Shown here: one piece after another, positions 44,201 to 53,944 of the stretch
Layout: each line of letters starts with the position of its first letter
How positions within the stretch are numbered: position 1 is the stretch's first letter
Origin: Merluccius polli
Taxonomy: Eukaryota > Chordata > Actinopteri > Gadiformes > Merlucciidae
DNA length: 64,000 bases
Direction of reading: 5' to 3'
Assembly (NCBI GenBank): GCA_030340625.1
Contig: JAOPHQ010003984.1
Span: 62,001-126,000, forward strand
Translations under genes and position numbers: made by a program
The notes under the pieces: generated by a model
What the model saw: the letters and a program-made list of their open reading frames with translations, nothing else
Told to the model about the DNA's origin: nothing
The model's database searches: none

Positions 44201-46464
44201 ATATTGGATATTGGACAGATATTTATATATTATATAACCAGTGACACAGTGTTACTTATGCTACATAAATAAACATGGTATGCCTATTTGTGAAATATGC
44301 TGCATAACCAGCGATACTTAATTTCTTGAATATTCAGCTGGCTTATCTGCTGGGTTTAGCTTTCTGGTCGTTTTGGCAATTTACAACAAAAGGTAGAATG
44401 AGGATTTTCTTGTCTTGCTTTTGAAAAAGCCTTGTCTTGCATTAGTGTATTTTTCAATAACACAACAACTTCTCTCTGGACAATAAGGTTTCTTTCTGGT
44501 GAAAGCAGACAAATCACAAACAATTAGTGAGCATGGGCTCCGTCTATTGGCTGCAGCTTACGCTCTGTCGCCGACTGGGCAAATATACGTACATAAACAC
44601 ATGGGGTTCAAACACCACCATAATACAACATCTATAACACAGTGACTATACAATAACACACCACACCAGGGGAAGGAGACAAAATCACAAAACAGCTATT
44701 CCTCATGGGTTCCGTCTGCTAGCTGTCCTATCATTGGAACAACACCATACCAGCTAGTACCAGCAATGGTGCTGTCGGTCATTGGTAGAAACAGTTTTCC
44801 CCCACCCGATAAATACGATTGGAGTACAAACGCCTCCCATTTTCAGCTAATTATACGATGAGGTCGACTATCTTTTTTCTCTCAGGACCTCTCACGGCAC
44901 TTGATGTAGGATTACATAACTTGTGTAATAAGATTGTAATCACATTTGAATATAAAAATGCATACAAACATACAGACAGCAGCTTTAGTAATCTAAGCCC
45001 TGAGTGAGATTCCCAATGATGGTCAGCGACTGACTTGACTACATATCAGTCCATGTTTATTATGTGAATGTATGTCCATTTCTTTTGGTGAAATGCACTT
45101 ATATTTGTATACTTGTTATAAGGAGTTTGGTCTAGACCTGCTCCACTTGAAAAGTGCCCTGAGATAACTTCTGTTATGAATTGGCGCTATACAAATAAAA
45201 TTGAATTGAATTGAATTATATCTTTATATATCTACCTAAAAATGTCTCATAAGCTCCTCCCCTTGAAGACAAGTTTGTTAGAAAAATGAAATGCTATTGT
45301 ATTGTATTGTGTTGCATTCTATGCTCCTCCCTGCAGCCCGGAGGCTGCAGAGTGCCAAGCGGGAGCTGCAGCACTGCCCGCAGAGGGAGTTTTGGAGCCC
45401 GCGCTGTCGCCGTGCCAACCCCACCACCCGCCACACCTCCACCGACCGGTCTGCTGCCCTCGCCTCCCCTTCCTCCTTATGCTCCTCCCCTGGCCACTCC
45501 CCCTGCCCCTCCCCCAGGCCTGGCGTGTCCCAGGCGCCCAACAGGACCAGGCTCCAGCTGGTGGACCTGGCTGGCAGCGAGTGTGTCGGTGAGGTCGGAG
45601 GGTTCTGTTAATGTCACCCACTGCTGCTTTCTGATTGGCCCCACAAAAGACAGTGACATTTCAGAAAGATGTCGCCGGCTAATCAGAAATTGGTTGTGGA
45701 CTACTGTGTTCTGATTGGTCCACTGAAGTGTCCAGTGACATCACTTTTACTGTTTTACAATCTTTTAGTTTAGGGTTTGGGATTTGCTGTTATTTACATT
45801 TTGTTTGTGTTTGTGTGTGTGTGTGTGTGTGTGGGGGGGGGGGGATGCATGTGAATCAGGCATGTCAGGGGTGACGGGCACGGCCCTGTGGGAGACATCA
45901 TGTATAAACCGCAGTCTGTCTGCCCTCTCGGACGTCCTGGGAGCTCTGGCGGAGCAGAGACCCCATGTCCCCTACAGGAACAGCAAGCTCACACATTTGC
46001 TGCAGGACGCCATCGGTAACACACACACACACACAATTCAAATATTAGTTGTGGTAGTGATTTTATCTGTGTACTATGTACTACTACCTCTAAAGACATC
46101 TAAAAATCCTGACCGGGATTTGCTGGTTAAATAACAATGAAGAAAAGGATGGATTAATTCACACATTTTGCACTTTGTCTCATACCTTCCCAACTAAAAA
46201 GCTTGTAGAGCTGTGCTTGTAGATCAGTGCTTGTATAATTGATAACAAACCTTCTCTTCTAAAATCCTAGCACTTAACCTTCTGTGCTGCTGTTTCTCCT
46301 CTTCTCCACTAGGTGGTGATGCTAAGCTGCTGGTGATGCTGTGCGTCTCTCCCGCTCAGCGCTTCATCACAGAATCGCTGCAATCCCTGAGTTTTGGCGC
46401 AAGGGCTCGGCAGGTTCAAAAGCGAGTGCCACAAAGGAAGAATAACAACCTCAAAACAAAGTGA
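34652..46464 (+). CDS. kif25: Kinesin-like protein KIF25 (kinesin-14 family), 15 coding exons
   Basis: Exons: 34652-34720, 34880-34945, 35736-35858, 36057-36198, 37176-37279, 37384-37463, 37706-37745, 37847-37914, 38010-38084, 41317-41457, 41910-42086, 43940-44094, 45337-45588, 45860-46015, 46313-46464. All are GT-AG, phases agree, total 1800 nt = 599 residues plus TGA. Residues 1-168 are charged and mostly helical (ERILELETEKAIL..., KRDLEEEKERCRAEKQR), a probable coiled-coil stalk. ELRGNIRVHCRVRP (169-182) is the kinesin-14 neck/motor start. Walker A is GQTGSGKT (265-272), switch I SSRSH (392-396) and switch II DLAGSE (490-495), followed by YRNSKLTHLLQD. The motor ends the protein, as in minus-end-directed kinesin-14s. 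GYNVCIMAYGQTGSGK, VEVYNNEVFDLL and GDAKLLVMLCVSPAQR identify it as KIF25, linked to centrosome and spindle positioning. A Ser/Pro-rich insert (about 425-475) lies between switches I and II. Intron 9 carries a retrotransposon. The donor at 42086 is the least certain junction. Confidence 0.92.
34959..35295 (+). repeat. Minisatellite in KIF25 intron 2
   Basis: About 20 tandem copies of a roughly 15-16-bp unit of the form CCTATTCTATT(A/G)TAGG, with some units extended by an extra CTATT. Length polymorphism is likely. Confidence 0.9.
35690..35733 (+). repeat. (CT)n microsatellite forming the exon 3 polypyrimidine tract
   Basis: About 22 CT units run to within two bases of the AG acceptor of KIF25 exon 3 (exon start 35736), so the repeat is itself the splice-site pyrimidine tract. 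Confidence 0.95.
36199..37175. other. KIF25 intron 4, no other feature
   Basis: The intron contains a CT-rich stretch at about 36497-36585 and otherwise no recognisable repeat terminus or open frame with protein content. Confidence 0.5.
37541..37680 (+). repeat. (CA)n/(TA)n compound microsatellite next to KIF25 exon 7
   Basis: Alternating CA and TA runs of about 140 bp are followed by a T-run and the acceptor TTCTCTCAG at 37697-37705. Frame translations of this region give only Tyr-Ile repeats and are not genes. Confidence 0.95.
38581..39131 (+). pseudogene. Gypsy C gag remnant
   Basis: Fragments such as LTKLSPKDDLEAYLVICEQPAA read like the start of a gypsy capsid. The frame is broken near 38830 and only partial similarity to gag continues to about 39130. 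No zinc knuckle is readable. Confidence 0.5.
39289..39878 (+). pseudogene. Gypsy C protease fragment joined to integrase C-terminus
   Basis: The first half contains KIEEKDTVALLDSGRATQAA, a retropepsin-type motif. The second half, in another frame, reads VGEKVMVLVPTNECKFLAKW and GPYEVKDWAGPVNYKG, the conserved C-terminal region of gypsy integrases. The integrase zinc finger and DDE core between them are deleted. The integrase end lies before the RT. Confidence 0.7.
39990..41135 (+). pseudogene. Gypsy C reverse transcriptase and RNase H remnant
   Basis: The best-preserved segment (40290-40620) reads ELIDRLGPAWFISKLDLTKG, YWQVHLTD, RVLPFGVHGAPPTFQRMMD and YAYLDDIVIHS, covering the catalytic D and YLDD. 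The upstream RT start is broken by several stops. RNase H is recognisable only at its end (GKDQRNAEALSRRDEFL near 41080-41130). Confidence 0.8.
41252..41281 (+). repeat. (GT)n microsatellite split by gypsy C
   Basis: TGTGTG... here and at about 38094-38114 flank the retrotransposon and were probably one tract before the insertion. Confidence 0.85.
42463..42858. mobile_element. MITE with 25-bp perfect terminal inverted repeats in KIF25 intron 11
   Basis: The left end GGGCCGTGTTCCGATATCCG, continuing TACTT, is exactly inverted at the right end (42834-42858). The 396-bp interior is non-coding, with many GAGTACAC-type repeats and a conserved block at about 42665-42704 shared with the MITE at 48082-48608. 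Confidence 0.85.
43014..43713. mobile_element. MITE with GCTGTGTCCCAATTC termini in KIF25 intron 11
   Basis: The left end GCTGTGTCCCAATTCAGGGG, continuing CTGCAT, and the inverted right end CCCCTGAATTGGGACACAGC match, followed inward by CTTCGAAGGATGC-type repeats on both sides. TATA flanks it on both sides. The interior is AT-rich at 43250-43450 and has no coding sequence. Confidence 0.82.
44095..45336. other. KIF25 intron 12 with LINE/SINE-type tail
   Basis: The intron has no exon. A conserved fish LINE/SINE tail is at 45122-45217 (listed separately). Two diverged copies of a GGGCTCCGTCTATTGGCTGC-type block lie near 44535 and 44707. Confidence 0.5.
45122..45217 (+). repeat. LINE/SINE 3' tail with (TTGAA)n
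   Basis: AGTGCCCTGAGATAACTTCT, GGCGCTATACAAATAAAATTG and terminal TTGAATTGAATTGAATT are typical of L2-derived 3' ends in fish genomes. The 5' part is not recognisable. Confidence 0.65.
45810..45844 (+). repeat. (GT)n plus poly-G run before KIF25 exon 14
   Basis: A GT run followed by about 13 G bases ends 16 bases before the acceptor of exon 14 (exon start 45860). Confidence 0.9.
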
Positions 46465-48081
46465 GAGAGTGAAAATATTGTAACCGTCAGATATTGATAG
46501 AGGTAAGCAGTAGCGTGCGGTGAGCCTCAATTTCAGTGGGGCGAAGCTACCTGTGTGGCCGACCACGCCCACAGTGTTTTTTAATGTGTATTTTTCAGCT
46601 ACATTAATAGATGCTAACTAAACTAATTATGAACAAAAATACCGAACGTGCTTTGAAGCTTTGAACGTGTCAGCCGCAACACATGCATGATGTCGGGCGA
46701 ATTAGTATGTGCAATGGAAACACCAACCAGGTCTGGAATCATCTTTAGCTCAGGACACATTAAACATTATAGAGAAGTTATTCCTCCAGTTTATTTCAAC
46801 AATGCCACCACCACTCGCCATGTCTGCATCTCATTATACAGTAACGAAGTGTATTGGCGGAGTAATTCTAGTTGACCATGGGGTGGATAAGTTGACGACC
46901 ATATAGGACTCTATTAGCGCGGGTTGAAATCCCTATTGCAGCCTGCAGGGTTACGTGATGAACATACGGAGGAGCGCGACCGTTGAGTTGAACCGCCCCA
47001 ACATTGAAAGATTACGCTCAAGTAGAATTGCCACCATCCAAAACTTGATGTCAACGTACCAAAAATAGTGTAAAGGTCTACAGAAACTATAGATAGTTAA
47101 TGTGATGCAAATATTATTAGAAATATATTAGGCATTTGTGATGAACTAGCTATTGGCTAGCTTTACCCATGGTTAACGTTACGGACTAAGTAATAACGTT
47201 CTAACTAATGTTGATTATTAGTTACACTAACACAATTCTCAGAAACATAGATGACATTTCACACAAGCCATAGTTTTCGTTCATCACAAATGCCCGAATT
47301 CAGCCAAGGCTTTCTTAGCTGAAGGTACCTCCGCCGCCCTGACGCCGTTGTCTCGTTCAGACCTCTGAGTTCACCAGCAGACTTCCATCCATGAGAGAAA
47401 GCAAGGCTGTCAATCAAATATCGCTCATCGGAAACGGCCAATCACAGGAGAGCCCGCCCTGCCTGGGTTCCCTCCCCCAAAGTGCCAAAACTATTCCTTT
47501 CGAGCGAGCAGAACGTGAGTTGCGAGAGGCTGTCCGATGTGAGAGCAACGAGGAAATGCTCTCGAGTCCCCGATTTACTCGCTCGCTCTCAATTTCCTCT
47601 CTCGGGGAGAAGCGCTCTGAGTGTGCGCGAGCGCGCAGAAAGAATTTGCGCGCTCGCAGGTAATAACTACGCGTGTGAAATAATATAATACGCCCGACTG
47701 CATGTTTTATCACGCGAGTGCATTTTGGCACTAATCTGACGCCATACAATACACATATAATTTCTCACCAGTCATAAGACATTACATGGTGTAATAACCA
47801 GCGTGTGGATGCACACGTGTACGTTGGCGATCGCACCATTTTCATAAAGAATACAGACACATGCAGTAAATCAATTTAACCATTTATTTAATATACGCAC
47901 ACAATACAATAATGACCATCGAACTGTCAAACTCATTATTTGTTATCCAAAGTTTAGCTACCACAGCTGCTGCTTCCCGGTAGAGGACCTGAGAACAGAT
48001 TAGCAGTCCTTTTCTCTGGCTACACATATGGATAAGTGCAGAGCGTATCACAGGCGAAACTATTACATTTGAATATATATG

Positions 48082-48608
48082 CTGTGTCTGAAATCGCGCA
48101 CTTACGTACGTGCACTTACATTGAGTGCACTTCATTATCCCTACAGTACACTTACTTATAGGCGCAGTGCTATCATTTCTAGAGTGCACTGTCAAAACAG
48201 CCTTCGCGCACCTACCGGAAATGAGTTTGCAGTTTGACGGTTCTTCTTCGGTGGTATTTTTTTTTTGCCGTTTTCCTCCTGGCGGAAAACGGCCTACCGG
48301 TAAGTTTATTTACCTATGAAATATATTAATATCTATTAATTTACATATTCAATATTATTTTACATTTGTAGAGCGCGTTGGTCTCAACTGTTACTCCTGT
48401 TTTTGATTCCGCCCCTTCCTCTACGTAGACAAAATGGCGGCCGTTGAGGGTGGAAAGTGTCCATCGGTCCACACTCAAATTTTAGATTGTTTTGAGTGCG
48501 CCACCGAGGTATTTCCAGTGCACTGCGTTTTGGCACACTCTCCGTTTTTGCGCAAAGTGCACTCAAAAAAGTAAGTGTAAGTATAGATGTGCGTGATTTC
48601 AGACACAC
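48082..48608. mobile_element. MITE with TGTGTCTGAAATC termini
   Basis: The left end GCTGTGTCTGAAATCGCGCA and the inverted right end GCGTGATTTCAGACACAC match with one or two differences, followed by ACTTA and GTGCACT-type repeats on both sides. An internal block at about 48409-48448 (CCGCCCCTTCC, CTACGTAG, AAAATGGCGGCCGTTGAG) is shared with the MITE at 42463-42858. Confidence 0.75.
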
Positions 48609-48862
48609 CTTAGGTTAAGCCGGTGTTGGGTGTGTATTATACATACTATGGTATTGTCCATTATAGCTAATTTCCTAAAGATTTTCTTCTACTCTTAGTC
48701 GCCATTTCAAGCCGATGGTCGACTTATCGTCGCACTTTTAATGTAATTATTTTGATTTATTTTTTTTGAGGCATCAGAAAATGGTTTGAGTTCCAGGGTG
48801 AGAATGTTATAAAATAAACACTGTTAACCTTGTGCTACTTTACAGATAAAACAATACCGTAA

Positions 48863-48939
48863 TAATCAGCCTTTAAAATATAATTTTTACAAGCACAGGC
48901 GCGGTGTGCTTGTAAAAAATATATTTTAAAGGCTGATTA
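48863..48939. repeat. 77-bp hairpin with about 33-bp stem
   Basis: TAATCAGCCTTTAAAATATA and the following ATTTTTACAAGCACA pair with the inverted TGTGCTTGTAAAAAATATAT...GGCTGATTA around a loop of about 8 bases (GGCGCGG). The size resembles a miRNA precursor, but a small fold-back repeat is equally possible. Confidence 0.7.
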
Positions 48940-49649
48940 AGCGGGCCGCCTATTAACGGCATGGACAAAGCGGTTCTGAAGGTTGTCGGAACAACCAGGA
49001 AGGAGACATTGAACACTTTTGATAATCGTAGTTATACACCGTATAACTGCACACAACTTTACGCAAATGGCAAAAAAATGTTTGTTCGTATTTTCATGTC
49101 CGGTGTGTGTGGATGTGTGGCGGTCCTCCGGGGAGAGGTTAATGTTAATAGTGGTGTCTGGGAGGGTTAAGCTTCGTGGGCATAGTTAGTTAGGAGTTAG
49201 CACTCCTCTCTATAGAGCCATCGTTTGGTCAATATTTCTGATGAGTTAAATCAGGGCTTGTTTCTGTCGGCTCAACAAATTAGTAATAACTCGCATATAA
49301 CGCAGTATATATCGTGCAAACATTTAGAACCCTTTATATAATTGGCACAACGATTATCAGAAAGGTCACATGAATGTAGGGAAAAAACAAATATTAAAAT
49401 GTATATTAAAATGTTAATTACAATTTGTATTGTTGTGTGTAGGCTATATATTTTTAAGAAACTTTATAATAAAAATAATATATTACTTATATTGCATACA
49501 ATTCATTCATATTGTATGTATCCATTTGCTGTATTCATATTTTACGAAGTTCGGAAATGGGCTAGCCTAATATTCAGCTTTTTAATGAAAGAAAAAAATT
49601 GGTAATCGGTATCAGCCCATTCAAAGATGTGTGTACTCGGAATCGGTAT

Positions 49650-49682
49650 CGGTAATGAAAAAGTAGTATTGGTGCATCCCTA
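49650..49682 (-). repeat. Right end of a hAT-type element
   Basis: AGTATTGGTGCATCCCTAG is the inverse of the CTAGGGATGCACCAATACT start common to fish hAT elements; upstream AATCGGTATCGG repeats fit. Only this end is visible. Confidence 0.5.
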
Positions 49683-50291
49683 GTTTTTTAGTTCATTTTC
49701 TATTCATCAAAGCTTACCAGCTTTCTGGAGATCAAATGCAGAGCCAGCTTATTCACACACAGAATAGAGACGTTTCAAAGCTTCAAAGTATTCAATGTGT
49801 CCTTGAGATGTTACATAAAGAATGCGTACAGTGCTCCAGGTCACCAAAATTCAGTCATCGCCATTGAAATGCAAAAAAATGTCTACGTAAATAAAAATAA
49901 AATTGCCCCAGTAAGCTGTCCCACTCATAAATGGTGTTTATCAAGCTATAGGACATACTGAACAGTGCAGGCTGGTGTCTTTTCGAAATTGGGGACTATG
50001 GGAGGCATCTTTTTTTTGGTATACAGAGCATTTATTCATCAAATAAATGCGCAATAAAAACCACAAACACACACACACGTCATACCCTTTTTTCGTTTTT
50101 GTGTGACTAGTGGCAAATGCAATGTTTCTCACACTCACGTACAATACAATGGTCATTTAAAGGAAGTTGATGAATGGCAGATGAAATTTTGAAATTGTCA
50201 TTGGACCATCGCAAAGTCAATATTGTTGTCTGGTTGTTGATTCGTTAGGGAGGACGTCCTCCGTTGGATCATCATTTTACGTGTTTTGGCT

Positions 50292-50665
50292 TGTGGTGTG
50301 AAATGGGTGTGGCTTGGCGTCGGCTGCGGACAGGGGGGCGGGGCGGCTCAATCGCGGGGACTGATGCAGCTGTGGGTGGTGAGCTTAATGAATGAATGTG
50401 TATATATACTCACGGATGTTGTGCTCCCCCACAGTGAGACCGAGTCCAGGCCTGTTGCAATGCGACATTGATGGAAAAGTGATGCTGAGATGGCACTGAC
50501 TGCTATAGTGTTGATTGTTATGATTTTCCTGTTATTCTAAGTTCCCGAGGTCGGGCAGTTCTGTGAGGCGGCTGTGCCCGCCAGGCAATAAAATATTGTT
50601 AGACGCGCAGTCTGCATCCTGTCACTCCTTCCGATCGAACCCGTTATAGCCTATACCTGGCTACA
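50292..50665 (+). repeat. Gypsy D 5' LTR
   Basis: TGTGGTGTGAAATGGG... to ...ACCTGGCTACA. It shares GGACAGGGGGGCGGGGCGGC, a TATATATA-type core-promoter region, an AGTTCCC(G/A)AG(G/A)TCGGGCAG block and AATAAA with the 3' copy. Confidence 0.85.
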
Positions 50666-50681
50666 GTGACTGAACAGGGAC

Positions 50682-51218
50682 ATGGAACCGCAGGGCGGTG
50701 GTTGCAGCCACAGGAGCCAGCAGGTGGTGGAGCAGGTGACACTGGACCGCTTCCTCGGGGGGCCTGTGTCACCATCCCGCCACCCGCCATTAAACTGGTG
50801 GAGGGCCATCTCTCTCTCCCCGGAGGGTCCAGGGAGGCATGGAAGGGGGGTCCAGTCCCCAGTTCCGCCCACTCCCGGACTGAACCCCTCTCGAGACACA
50901 TCCCATTATCGCAACCACCCACCTGCACCATACACGTCCCCTGTTCTGCGACCACGGTTGAACCCTCCGGGCCCAGCCCGGCCCCTACACGATCTGGTCT
51001 CCACCTTGGTCCCTAGGGTCCTGCAGGGAGTCCCTCAAGCGCCGGGACTGGAGTGCGTGGCGCTGCGGCTGACTCGGGCACATGCAGCGGGAGTGCCCAC
51101 TGATGGAAGTGGGGGAGGTGTTCGCGGCGTCTGCCTCCTCTCCCGGGAGGGTAGGTATTGCATACCGGTAAGGATGCAGGGGGGTATATATTGTATCAGG
51201 CTTTGTTGGATTCATTGA
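50682..51218 (+). pseudogene. Gypsy D gag remnant
   Basis: A 178-codon Pro/Gly-rich frame starts 16 bases after the 5' LTR (MEPQGGGCSHRSQQVVEQ). The position and the MExQ start fit gag of this group, but no capsid or zinc-knuckle motif is clear. A LECVALRLTRAHAAGVP segment may be a degraded knuckle region. Confidence 0.5.
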
Positions 51219-51722
51219 GCTGTCAAACCCTGACCCACCAAAACTTAGTTCGACAGGGGGCTTTGTTGGAGGCATCATGGGTGGAAATAAAGTGTTCATG
51301 GGGATGTGCACAAGTATCCAGTCGTGACCATAGACATTTGCTTCCAAGGGAAAAAAGCAATCTAAAGGCTGTGGTTAGTTGCCCTGTTATTAGGCACCGA
51401 TTGGCTGGGCTTTGGTAGAGTAGTTTCAGGTGAAAGGGGCCCACGCACACAACAGGTCGTGTGGGATTTGTGCTGTGCTTAGTGGTGATGCGAGGTTGTC
51501 CGACGCTGCCCCCCCCCCCCGGGGGAGCTGGAGGAGACTCCAGATCCCGCCAGTCCCGCAGTTTTCCTCTGTAGGAGATTTTCCACAACCATGCAGTCTT
51601 GTGACGATACTCTATGCTCAGCCTTTGATCAAGTGATTAGAATTGATGGTGGGTATGCCCTGACATGGCTGTCACCTAATTAAGGATAGGTTATATAGAG
51701 TGACACTCAGTCAGGGGAAGAA

Positions 51723-52650
51723 TTGAGCCAGTTGCTCATCCTGCAAAGCTGTCAGGAAAAGGTATTCCAGGCTCACCACAGCCCGATAGCTGGTAATTTA
51801 GGCTGCAATAAAACGTGTGACCGGCTCATGGCCCCCTTCTATTGGCCAGGCATTCACGCAGACGCACGCTGCCGGTGTGTGTCCTGCCGTGAATGCCAAT
51901 TAGTAAATCCTCCGGCCACCCCAAAAGCACTGTTGCACCCACTACCTTTGATTGAGACCCCCTTCGAGAGAATTGGCATGGATCTCATCAGGGCATTGAC
52001 CGTAGCGCACAGGGATACTGATTTGGATTAGTCATTGTAGATTACGCAACCCAGTATCCCGAGGCAGTGTCACTGCGCTCCATCACGGCGAAGAGCGTAG
52101 CGCAGGCACTGTTTCAATTAATCTCCCGAGTTGGGATGCCAAAAGAGATTCTAACTGATCAAGGCACTGAATCTACTGTATGCCACGCACACTACGCAAA
52201 CTTTATGGGTTACTTGGGGTTAAGTCTATTCGTACTAGTGTGTGGCATCCCCAGATAGACAGTCTAGTGGAGAGGTTTAACAAGACGTTAAAAGTCCATG
52301 CTGTGCAAGGTTGTGCATGAAGATAGTTGCAATTGGGATAAATGGCTCGATCCTCTATTATTTGCAAGCCGCCACGGGTTTTCCCCATTTGAACTGTTGT
52401 TCGGCAGACGTCCCAGGGGCGTATTGGACCTAATTAAAGAAAACTGCAGCAGCGGCTGTATAATAGAGGTACTTGGATAAGACAATTTGCACCAGGAGAT
52501 AAAGTACTTGTATTGCTTCCCACGTCCAGCTCGAAGTTACTCGGCAAGCGGCAAGGACCTTTGTGGTCACATGATGGGTTAGGGATGTTGACTATGAGGT
52601 TGTGCGCTCCGACAGGGGTGGGGTGGCACAGATTCATCACCTCAATCTCC
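51723..52650 (+). pseudogene. Gypsy D integrase (located upstream of RT)
   Basis: The zinc-finger region reads AHHSPIAGNLGCNKTCDRL...YWPGIH...CVSCREC. The DDE core follows: first D in RIGMDLI, second in LTDQGTE, then the E in VERFNKTLK in a shifted frame. The C-terminal region VLVLLPTSSSKLLGKRQGP ends near 52560, followed by a broken form of the usual final NLLK block. At least two frameshifts and several stops are present. Its position before RT is the defining oddity. Confidence 0.8.
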
Positions 52651-52658
52651 TAAAAAGC

Positions 52659-53181
52659 TAGCCTAGAAATCTAGACACCCCCTAGCGGCAGCAAATTTAT
52701 TTGGCAGCTAGGTAGGTCTAGCACGGCTCCGTCGGCTTTTTGGTGCTGGAAACACAAAGTATGTCAGACCAATCACAGCGTGAGGGGCGGAGTCGAAAGC
52801 CGGGCTACCATGACGACAGAGTTGCGACGGTTCCGTGTTAGAGGTAAACAATGGCTGCTGCTGCTGGCGAACGGCTGTCTTTCGACTCGGCTTTGGCCGC
52901 GACTCTTCAAGACTTGAAGTTAACATTTTAGTTGAGAAAAGAACAAAGAACGGCACTGAAGTCTTTCCTCGAACAGAAATATGTATTCGGAGTTTTGATT
53001 AATTACGTAGTCAGAGCCGTCGCTCTGACTACGTCACCTTCTTCGTTGCTCTGATTGGTTGTTGTGCTATCCTATTGCGTGCAGAGGGAACTTGAAAGAC
53101 AACCGTTTATCCCGCCCACACTGCCAATGGAGCTGCGCCAGACCTTACATCTTTCTGATGTGGGTCTGGCTTGCCAGGCTA
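52659..53181. mobile_element. Non-autonomous DNA element with 9-bp TSD inside gypsy D
   Basis: The termini are TAGCCT...AGGCTA. CTAAAAAGC is duplicated at 52650-52658 and 53182-53190, an 8-10-bp target duplication depending on where the ends are placed. The length, about 523 bp, and TSD fit a hAT- or Mutator-type MITE; the termini do not decide between them. It contains AACAATGGCTGCTGCTGCTG and no transposase. Confidence 0.75.
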
Positions 53182-53445
53182 CTAAAAAGCTGGAATGAGA
53201 TGCGCCCGGTCTCGCTGGTGACGTCGGTATTCCAGGAAGGTGAGCTGAGACCGGAGGTTTTAAAATTGAAACAATAGGGCCCGGTCTCCTGTGATGGACA
53301 CCTTTCTCTGCGTCAGAGAGCCGAGGTCGCACATCGCTCCTTAACCACCACATTGAAATGTCCAAGGCATGACGGTTAGGTCACGGCCATCCAGATTACG
53401 TGAACTCAAGCACAAAATTGTGCAGGAAGGAATTAATTAAAGGCT

Positions 53446-53944
53446 ATGCTGGAAATGGGGGTAATAGAAGAGTCACATAGTGGCTGGTCTAGTCCCATTG
53501 TGCTGGTCCGCAAGTCTGATGGGTCTATTCGGTTCTGTGTTGACTACCGCAAGGTGAATGAGGTGTCAAAGTTCGATGTGTATCCGATGCCCCAGGTCGA
53601 CAAACTCCTAGATCGGTTAGGCATGGTTTTTTTTTTTTTCGACACAGGATTTAACCAAGGACTACTGGCAGATTCCCTTATCTCCAGGAAAAATCGACCT
53701 TCTCCACTCCGTATGGGTTGTTCCAGTTCAACACACGTCCTTTTGGGTTGTTCGGGGCCCCAGCCACCTTCCAGTGTCTCATGGATCGGGTGCTGCGTCT
53801 GCATGCTGAGTATGCGGCTGCCTACATTGATGATGTCATCATTCATAGTGATACCTGGCAAAAGCATATTCAGCAGGTGGCGGCGGTGCTTGAGTCACCG
53901 AGGGGGGCGGGGCTCACGGCCAACCCAAAGAAGTGTGCGGCCTG
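53446..53944 (+). pseudogene. Gypsy D reverse transcriptase, 5' part (cut by L1)
   Basis: The sequence reads MLEMGVIEESHSGWSSPIVL, VRKSDGSIRFCVDYRKVNE and YPMPQVDKLLDRLG. After a T-run frameshift near 53625 it resumes at 53718: RPFGLFGAPATFQCLMDRVL and YAAAYIDDVIIHSDTW (YIDD). It stops at the L1 insertion after TANPKKCAA. Confidence 0.85.
53927..53944 (+). repeat. Target-site duplication of the L1, left copy
   Basis: AAAGAAGTGTGCGGCCTG occurs here and at 59213-59230, flanking the L1 exactly. Confidence 0.93.

Larger units (their letters stand above)
46465..50291. other. Gene-free region downstream of KIF25
   Basis: It should include the KIF25 3' UTR. A hAT-type left end (CAGTAGCGTGCGGTGAGCCT) is at 46508, a hAT-type right end at 49650-49682, and a MITE and a hairpin are listed separately. 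A CpG-rich stretch at about 47500-47660 (GCGCGAGCGCGCAG) may be a repeat terminus or small CpG island. No coding exon is recognised. Confidence 0.5.

Noticed and set aside
45278..45659. Alternative plus- and minus-strand open frames across KIF25 exon 13.
   Set aside because: Only the frame joined to exons 12 and 14 gives the DLAGSE switch II motif with correct splice phases; the others are shadows.
50651..51016. Several overlapping Pro/Gly-rich open frames on both strands over the gypsy D gag region.
   Set aside because: GC-rich sequence gives shadow frames; only the plus-strand frame at 50682 fits the position of gag after the LTR.
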